Below are positions 57,408 to 64,000 of a stretch of DNA of 64,000 nt, piece after piece. The notes under the pieces were generated by a model. That model worked only from the letters and a program-made list of their open reading frames with translations, did no database searches and was not told the DNA's origin. Origin of the DNA: Aphrocallistes beatrix (lineage: Eukaryota; Porifera; Hexactinellida; Sceptrulophora; Aphrocallistidae); assembly GCA_963281255.1 (NCBI GenBank), contig OY725494.1, positions 2,741,934-2,805,933 of the forward strand, written 5' to 3'. The translations under genes and the position numbers were made by a program. Each line of letters begins with the position of its first letter. The first letter of the stretch is position 1.

Positions 57408-57500
57408 AATGGGTGGGGAGAATAGCTATAGTGACAGGTGCATCTGCTGGAATCGGTCTCGACCTAATTTGAGTATTAGCTTCCAATCGTGTGCAAGGAA
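57408..57500 (+). pseudogene. Short-chain dehydrogenase N-terminal fragment
   Basis: Encodes EWVGRIAIVTGASAGIG, the SDR cofactor-binding start with the T-G-x-x-x-G-I-G motif, then a stop (TGA at 57472). No downstream SDR motif (NNAG, YxxxK) is seen nearby. Confidence 0.65.
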
Positions 57501-57691
57501 TATCTCCAAGATCGAAGTTTGAACGGAACTGTGGGCTGAGGTATTATATTAGCTATCAAGTGTGATTAGTTTAATATTACACATCTGGAATTTCTGGGAT
57601 CTATTTGGACGTGCCGCTTCAATTGTTAGGGATTTATGATTCATATCATGAAACTGTTAAATAGTGTATTAATAACGAACTTAATTTAAAA

Positions 57692-57735
57692 CAAGTGCGC
57701 TTCGCTTGCTTGCGCTGCGCGGCTGGCGGACACAT
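57692..57735 (-). mobile_element. Helitron A 3'-end fragment
   Basis: Only the GC-rich terminus (CAAGTGCGCTTCGCTTGC... on the plus strand) remains, preceded by A. Confidence 0.6.
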
Positions 57736-58159
57736 TCTTTTTCTTTTCCTGCTGAGCGCTCCACTCGTTTGTTGTCACGAGATCATCATCCACACAGAGC
57801 TTATAGGAAGTATCATTGAATATAGAACAACCCTTGTAGACATAAAGGAACATTCTTAGATCAGTTAGGCTAGATCGTATTTGATAGTTGATGTATATTA
57901 ACTATTTGTATTTAGTATCAACTCGTACGTAGATACTAAACCTAATTATGATGAGTCTACTTCCTATAAATAACTCCTCATTTTATGAGTCTCGTCGTTG
58001 GGTATAAATTCAAACAGAATTAACTCATCACAAACTGCTGTTTCTAGATTAGACAAGAGTGGTTCCATTGCCAAGGATTACTTCCTACAAAGTCTATGTC
58101 TATCAAGACATGAATAACCTTTATGAAAGTTGCTAAAAAATCAATTCCTTTAACTTTTA
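57736..58159. other. Spacer, nothing recognised
   Basis: No gene or complete repeat identified. Confidence 0.35.
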
Positions 58160-59121
58160 CCGGGTGGGCAAAAAAAAACAGAACCCGTAACAAAAGTGCT
58201 ACTTCTCAACTTTCATTAAGAGTAGAGCATCAAGATTTCACTATTATTTACTTTAAAGTATTTAAAACAATAATGCAAGTCTATAATATCCTAACTCAAG
58301 TAGTTTTTTATCTATAGAATATGTTCGAGATGGTGTCCATTTAGATTTGCGCATTTTTCCAGTCAAAGAACGAAGTTTTCCATCACGGATTTGCAAATTG
58401 TCCTTGAGATGTTTCTCATCTCCTCTTGGATCTTTGTCTTGAGCTCACGGAGTGTCCTGGGCTTTGTAGCATAAACTCTGCCCTTCAGGAACCCCCAGAG
58501 ATAAAAATCTGGAGGACTGAGATCCGGTGAGTTGGGTGCCCACTCATGTTCACTTCTCCGGCTGATTACTCGGCTTCCAAAGTGGTTCTTGTCCATTCCA
58601 GGCTTTTGTTGGAGGTATGAGGGTTGCTCCATCTTGTTGAAACCAGAACTGGGCTAGGTATCCTGTGTAGTTTTCTTCAAGTTCCTTCCGAAAGACCTGA
58701 AGAATTTTGAGATAACCTCTTCCTTGTTGACCTCTTTGGAGAGTTGAGAACAGACTGACGGACGGCTTCGATGACCTCATCAGTACGAATCGTCTTCCGT
58801 CCTGAGTGGCTCAGATGGTCATCAGACTTAGAGTTGAGGTTCTTAACTGTCCCTCTCTGTTCAAACTTCTTGATCCAGTCAAAGATAATTGATTTGCTGG
58901 GAGGTTCTGGCTCGTTGAAGTCTTGCGAAATTTTCTTCTGTACGGATGTGTAAGAGTGTAACTTGTAGTAGAGCTTGACACAATAGATCCTATTCTCCGT
59001 GCTCCACTGCTTGCCACAAATGCTCTTAGGGTATATATCTACCATATCCTAAAAAATTATTTCATTTGTTGGCATAATGAAGTCGAAATTACTTGGGTTC
59101 TGTTTATTTTGGCCCACCCGG
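58160..59121 (-). mobile_element. Internally deleted mariner-like transposon
   Basis: Termini CCGGGTGGGCAAAAAAAAAC and inverse (TTTTGGCCCACCCGG), TA on both sides. The minus-strand gene keeps its N-terminal helix-turn-helix part (to complement of about 58700: WSTENRIYCVKLYYKLHSY and TVKNLNSKSDDHLSHSGRK). A deletion removes the first catalytic region. FQQDGAT and WAPNSPDLSPPDFYLWG remain in different frames. Confidence 0.85.
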
Positions 59122-59164
59122 TATATAAATAGGAAATGCTACGTAATCTGTACTAAATATTTCA

Positions 59165-59434
59165 ATGGTATTATTAACGTCTCAATATGTACTTGAGTTT
59201 CCTTTATCCGTTGATGTGTTTGATGCTCACATTTCTCAGTTCAAAGAAGTACTCCATTGCGTGAGAGGTTGCATTCATCAAGATGAGCTGCTGGCCATAA
59301 TGGGACCGAGGGTAGCGGTAAAACCACGTTACTGGACGCATTATCAGGTCAATCAAATTGCGTCCATGGAGATGTTAAAGTAGATGGAAAAAAGTACACT
59401 CATAAAACTTTTAAGCAAATTGTTAAGTTTCACA
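59165..59434 (+). pseudogene. ABCG-type nucleotide-binding domain exon or fragment
   Basis: Reads FKEVLHCVRGCIHQDELLAI, then MGP; one base out of frame it continues EGSGKTTLLDALSGQ and GDVKVDGKK, the Walker A region and following strand of ABCG half-transporters. The one-base loss lies within Walker A (near 59306). No signature or Walker B is found nearby. Could be the single surviving exon of a gene or a captured fragment. Confidence 0.65.
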
Positions 59435-59510
59435 TGTATTTAAATGAGAACTTGATAATTTAGTTGTTTTTTTGTATTAAGTTGATCTACTTTCTAAGTT
59501 TAATTGCTTA

Positions 59511-59977
59511 CAAGCGCGCTTCGCTTGCTTGCACTGCGAGGCTGGCGGACACTTTGTGTCTGCCAGAGGCGCTTGGGGTCACATTGATTAATTATAAGGG
59601 AGATAGCATCTCTAAATACGTCTGTCCTACTGTTATAATCATTATCGCACGCAAAATCACCAAATTAGTCAATTTTAAAAATTTTGATGCGCAATGGTGA
59701 CGTCATAACAGAGTGATGAGTAATCATTTTTTGATAATAGTTGTATCATATGTGAGATATATTAATATACAGATTCTATTAAAATTTCAGCCTTCTATAC
59801 GCTAAAATGGCTGAGTTATGGTCGAAAAACTGAAATTTCTAATTATAAAAAAGGTGACAATGACGTCATAATTCCATGATGAGTGGACATTTTCGTCTGA
59901 GCTCAGAACTTAGTGGAGCCATAGCCAAAAGACCCCACATTCCAAAAATCAGCTTTCTGCGCTTGGCAGTTTCTTCA
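59511..59977 (-). mobile_element. Helitron family A, 5'-truncated
   Basis: Plus strand starts CAAGCGCGCTTCGCTTGC after an A and matches the family to ...GGCAGTTTCTTCA, where the first about 70 bases of the element are lost. Confidence 0.82.
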
Positions 59978-60037
59978 AAACTTCCTGGAGATTATATTTT
60001 TTGCGATAGTTTATCATGATTTGAATTTTAACACGTA

Positions 60038-60293
60038 TCCTTACTATTATAACTCGATTCATGTTTATAACTCAACTAGACTTATTCGAATGTGTAGATT
60101 TCGAAACTGAAATCAGATTTTTGTATCTCTTTGATTTGAACGTATTGCCCTTCATGAAAAGATCTGATTTAGTATTATTTGTCGGTAGCTGTCGTAAGTT
60201 TAATGAATTGGCCTCAATGGAGAGACCCATTTTAGTATTATTTATGATGCAAAGCAATATGGTGTTCCAATACTTTGGGCCAGGTAGTGTAGT
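60038..60293. mobile_element. Helitron A 5' end followed by a Tc1-type MITE half
   Basis: TCCTTACTATTATAACTCG after A at 60037 is a Helitron start, cut off after 30 bases. From 60069 the sequence matches the right half of the MITE at 32373-32853 (GAATGTGTAGATTTCGAA) to GGTAGTG then TA. Confidence 0.65.
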
Positions 60294-60711
60294 AGATTCT
60301 GCAAACTAAAGAGGATATCTCAGTTTGCCCTTGATGCAGTCAACATCCAGACATCCCACAAATGCACTGCGATACCAAGTGAGTATAGTCTGGCATATTC
60401 CTGCTAGTTATTGCGCAGATAGGTCCTACTCATCATTATTATTTTACAAGAGCAATAAGATACCAATTACCATAGATACTCGAATGGTAGCCAGCATCGA
60501 ATAATCGCCAACCCTTCTCCCCAAAGAGGATGCTAGAACTTTTTGCTATCAAAAGAATAATTTTCAAACGATCCACTCTTTCCACAAATCCAATGACTAT
60601 GTTTAGATCCTTTGAAAAGTCTATAATCCTGAAATGATTAAATTTTCTATTTACCATAAAATTACTTTTTTAGTAGAGAATTGGAAAGCAATCACCTTTT
60701 CTTTGATATCC
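60294..60711. other. Spacer, nothing recognised
   Basis: No gene or repeat identified. Confidence 0.35.
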
Positions 60712-60786
60712 CCATGTGCCCACAGGCGACTCTGCGGACTCGTGGTATCCGCAAGTCGCGAAGCGCAAGCAAGCAAAGTGTGGTTG
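60712..60786 (+). mobile_element. Helitron B 3'-end fragment
   Basis: CCCACAGGCGACTCTGCGGAC leads to the GC-rich end AGCAAGCAAAGTGTGGTTG, followed by T; the terminal CTTG has changed to GTTG. Confidence 0.6.
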
Positions 60787-60918
60787 TATAACATATTTTC
60801 CTATTTATTGGTCTCAATCTGTCACACTTGATATGCCCTCTCTCTACTCCCTCCTTGGAAGCATTACTAACGTTTGAGAGAATCCCTTTCATATCAGCTC
60901 CTGTCTACAGCTGTTGCT

Positions 60919-63280
60919 ATGACTGCACTAGACACCTGTCTCCAGCGAGTGAGCAGGCTACGTCATCTCAACGCATTCATCCGTCCACACCTGACACGAG
61001 ATGACGTCATCACACAGCCCAACACCTCGCCACACCCTCGGCCCTTAGAGGATGTTGTGTTTTCGGTGAAGAATTTGGCCGTGAAGGGCCAGCCACTGAC
61101 CTGCGGGTCTGTCACGAAAAAAATGGTCCGGGGGACCAATTTTGGCAGGCCAAAACTGGTCCCCCTGCCAAAATTGGTCCAGGTTAAATTTTGTGTCATT
61201 TAATTACGTACGCTAAAATAGTCCTCTCCTCATAGGATGTGATTACATTACTTCTAAAATAGTCTTCAACAGACTGATTCGTAGCACCTGCTGCAGCTCT
61301 GTAGACTGAGCGTGATGCCAACCGCGGCTTGACCATTCCAATGTCAAGCATGTTGGAAACCAGTGACGCTTCAGCAAACAGTTCCTTGAATTTCTCAGCA
61401 CATCTCATCTGACGCAAGGTAACGATAAGATCTTTGATGTTGTCCATTGCCAAAACGTAATCAAGACTCGGTTTTGCAGCTGTCGTGTTGTTGGCAATAA
61501 CAGGCCAGAGAGCACCTCAAGCACAACTAGAGAAACCACAAAGTTAGGCTGTGCAGTGGAGTTCATGAGTAAAATTGCCGTCTTGCGAGCATCAGGTGAC
61601 TGCCAGTCAGACATTCTTTGAAGTGCAGCCATCACATACTTCAGCAAACTTTGTAGACAAACCACTGAAGTGTGTCGCTCGACGAATCGCGTTGTGCAAA
61701 GTGGGATGAGCTGCGTTTTGGAGATGCGAGTGTCGTCTTCATCATGGATACAGGACTTCAGCAAATCGGCCCGCTTATCGCTCGATTTTAAACACGAAAT
61801 TGTGTCCTTGATGACATCTTGTGCGTGATTGATATATTTCACAGTGATTGCTTTTGCAGTGCTCAGATTCAAACAGTGCATGGCACAATGGTAGTAGTGT
61901 GCGTTTGGCGCTTCAACCAGAAATCGAGCAGCTGCTACCGCACGTTGACCTGAAAACGATGATGCACCGTCATATCCTCGACCAATGCAGTTGGTCAAGT
62001 CTAGTTGTTGGCGCTTGACGATGTGAAGCAATGCCTCACTAATGGTTTTGCCACTTAAACGATGTTCGCAATCCTTGCTGGGCTGAAAATCTTTAATCAA
62101 TGCAAAGATATCAACTATCGCAAATGGTTCCTCATAGCAGTGCCATGTACCCGAAATATCCATTTTCACGTAACGCGCAATGACTGCTAACTGTTCTCGG
62201 CAACGTCGATCTGTTGTTTCATCCGCAACTATTGCCCAAAACTTGGCTGACTTGATTCTACTGACAACAGTCTCCTTTACTAGATCACCTGCAGCCACAA
62301 TCAGGGCGTTCTGAATGTGTGGCGACTGATAGGTTGCATTGGCTTTGGTAGATTGCACGTGATTTTTCAGTTCTCCATCGCCTCTTCTAATGCGAAATCT
62401 CAGTAGCGCGCGAAAGTTGCCATCATTCGCATCTGGCTCTAATCCATTAGATGAAATGGAGCCCGATTTGAAGCGGTAGTAGTCCTCCGTTCCTGATAAA
62501 AAAATTCAGTCTGCCAGGATTGGGGAGGGCCTAGGCCACCCAGGACCCCCTCCTCCCTACGCCACTTCCGGGTGAACAAATTTAGTAGGGGGACCAGTTT
62601 TGGCGACCAATTTTGGCCTGACAGGCGCTAGAAGATCTGAAAAGTGAATATGACGTCACAACATCGGCGGTAGAGTTACCTCATTTCAAACACAGCATGC
62701 TAGCATACAACATTATAACGGGAGTAGAAGCACACTCCAACATGTATATCGGAATTTTGTATGGAAACGGAACTACGGAAGTGTTTAGTTCCAGTTCTAC
62801 TGCGGAGGAGCCTTTCTGTGCGAGAAGGAATTCCTTATTAGGCGCTCTAATCAAGTTCCGTATTCTGTACGGCACATTCCTTTCCTCCAGAGAAGGCAAT
62901 CCTAACTACGAACAAGCATGCCGAATGCGCCGCGCGGTTACTAACGACTTTAAACTGTTGAACGGGCCAGGTGGCTATGACGTCATCATCACTCCGTCTA
63001 CCACAGACGTCGCACCACGCAGTGACGTCATCGCAGCGATGGGCGCGCGTTTGCTTCGAATGACATGGACCTGTTCTGGACTCCGGCAAACCTGGCCGGA
63101 CTTCCGGCCGTGAGTGTGCCTATCGGAGTGTCTCCTGGAGGACTGCCTCTAGGCTTGCAGGTGATAGGTGCGTGGGGGCGTGATAGACAGGTGTTGGAAG
63201 TGGCTGAGATGGTAGAGAGCTCTAGTCGACATTCTGCGCGAGTCAGGGAAAGTATTGCTCGTTTATGTGTATTACATTAA
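60919..63280 (+). pseudogene. GatA / QRSL1 (mitochondrial glutamyl-tRNA amidotransferase subunit A), core missing
   Basis: GatA with GatB and GatC converts Glu-tRNA(Gln) to Gln-tRNA(Gln) in mitochondria. The N-terminal part (60919-61110: LRHLNAFI, PLEDVVFSVKNLAVKGQPL) includes the catalytic lysine of the amidase Ser-Ser-Lys triad. The next recognisable part begins after an acceptor-like AG at 62625 (ALEDLKSEYDVTT, VEAHSNMYIGILYGNG, GYDVIITPSTTDVAP). Near 63045 the frame shifts by one base and continues FASNDMDLFWTPANLAGLPA and GVSPGGLPLGLQVIG to a stop at 63278. About 200 residues with both catalytic serines are absent, and transposon DNA fills the gap. The locus cannot encode an active enzyme as it stands. 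Confidence 0.8.
61199..62520 (-). pseudogene. ZMYM1-like hAT transposase, central region, inside the GatA locus
   Basis: Minus-strand frames give IKSAKFWAIVADETTDRRC, CIGRGYDGASSFSGQ and HYYHCAMHCLNLSTAKA, followed by LIPLCTTRFVERHTSVVCLQ: the RNase H-like core typical of zinc-finger hAT proteins. One shift separates the last about 85 residues. No zinc finger or dimerisation end is present. A hAT-like terminus (inverse of AGTGGCGTAGGGAGG) is near 62570 on one side only. GGTCC/GGACCAATTTT repeats border the block on both sides. Confidence 0.75.
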
Positions 63281-63833
63281 ATATTTCCGATTATGATCGA
63301 TCAATTTATAGTACACAATTACACATGTCCTTTAATTTATAACTTAACATTCTAGGAACTAACCATGTACGAGCATTCAGTGTTGTAACACTAAGGATGA
63401 GTATCACTACTGTAGTTAATGTCTAAAACTTGTGAGCTTACTGACGATGAGTTTATGAAAATTTCAAAGCAGATTAGGTTGAATATGTTGCTGCAGGAAT
63501 GTCTCAAGCCAAGAGAACACTGCCGTAACAACACAACAACGCTACTGCTACATCGGAGTGAGGGAGAGTTGGATTGAGAGATTGGAATGCTGTTCCACTC
63601 TTCCACAGTCATGCTCAATAACCGTTGAAAAGTGGAGCAGAGAAGAGAGATGCGTCAACTGTTCAACTGCCAAATATGTGCCTTATTTATACTTTCTGTG
63701 GTCTGTGACTTAACTGTCTCGTTGTCCAGCTACTCTCCATTGATATTCAACTGTGCATGCATTCTACAATGCAGCATTCGATTCAGTCTGCCACTCGACA
63801 TACCTCAATCAGCCTCTTAGCAACGCACACGAG
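63281..63833. other. Intergenic, upstream of the last gene
   Basis: No gene or repeat recognised. It should contain the distal promoter of the gene starting at 63945. Confidence 0.4.
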
Positions 63834-63841
63834 TATAAATA
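63834..63841 (+). promoter_or_regulatory. TATA box
   Basis: TATAAATA lies 104 bp upstream of an ATG. Start of transcription would be expected about 30 bp on, in the CAATCA/CTCTTCAAC-rich leader. Strong motif match, function inferred. Confidence 0.55.
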
Positions 63842-63944
63842 AGAACCGATTCGGAGTGAGATCAGCTCGATCAAGAATACACACCAATCATCTCTTCAAC
63901 TCTCAACTTTACTCTCTCTTCTCAACTACTAACTCAGCAGTAAG

Positions 63945-64000
63945 ATGATTGGCAAACAGCTCAGCTCTTCCAACAAGAACTCTTCTCGGAAGGAAGTTCT
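63945..64000 (+). CDS. Start of an unidentified gene, cut by window end
   Basis: The ATG at 63945 opens MIGKQLSSSNKNSSRKEV and runs off the window. It is preceded by a plausible TATA promoter and a pyrimidine-rich leader. Too short to identify. Confidence 0.4.
   Translation, partial: MIGKQLSSSNKNSSRKEV

Noticed and set aside
63030..63070. Tiny intron explaining the GatA frame change
   Set aside because: No GT-AG pair joins the two frames without losing conserved residues. A one-base shift is simpler.

Overview
The window is animal nuclear DNA, AT-rich and crowded with transposons. Host genes include a PIG-T homologue, an NPC2-type lipid carrier, a mitochondrial ferredoxin, a Fuzzy homologue (planar polarity/cilia), a Frizzled-like seven-helix receptor, a full-length ABCC transporter and a VWA5A-like protein. 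Most of these ORFs are single-exon, and the one internal intron I can define is only 65 bp. This fits a compact-gene invertebrate, and an early-branching marine one such as a sponge would fit. The species cannot be settled from sequence alone.

Layout. 1-3.1 kb: 3' part of PIG-T, with a hAT element in its upstream intron. 3.8-8.9 kb: NPC2-like protein, an orphan multi-pass membrane protein and an SLC18B1-like transporter. 9-12.7 kb: transposon cluster (Tc/mariner-type MITE, broken zinc-finger hAT, Tigger-like MITE split by a Helitron, second Helitron). 13.1-13.7 kb: adrenodoxin-like ferredoxin. 14-16 kb: foldback element, SINE and Helitron end. 16.4-18.2 kb: Frizzled-like receptor whose last helix sits in another frame. 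19-22.8 kb: decayed DNA transposons. 23.2-24.4 kb: Fuzzy homologue. 25.6-29.5 kb: ABCC transporter. 30-39.2 kb: a deep transposon nest, with two Helitrons abutting tail to head. 39.5-41.9 kb: VWA5A-like gene. 43.1-44.5 kb: a DRE-TIM-like/EF-hand protein lacking its 5' end. 45-52.4 kb: P-like element and a foldback element, both with nested insertions. 52.6-63.3 kb: broken or partial genes (OTU, membrane protein, SDR, ABCG, GatA) among mariner and Helitron copies. 63.9 kb to the end: a TATA promoter and the first codons of a new gene.

The host genes are unrelated housekeeping, membrane and signalling functions with no operon logic. The transposons carry the clearest history. Target-site duplications and precise junctions allow the insertion order to be read directly, including a Helitron inserted exactly between A and T inside a mariner transposase, and foldback elements sharing CATAGCC termini with 7-bp target duplications. 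Several reading frames break by one base at short homopolymers. Real decay and assembly error cannot be separated here.
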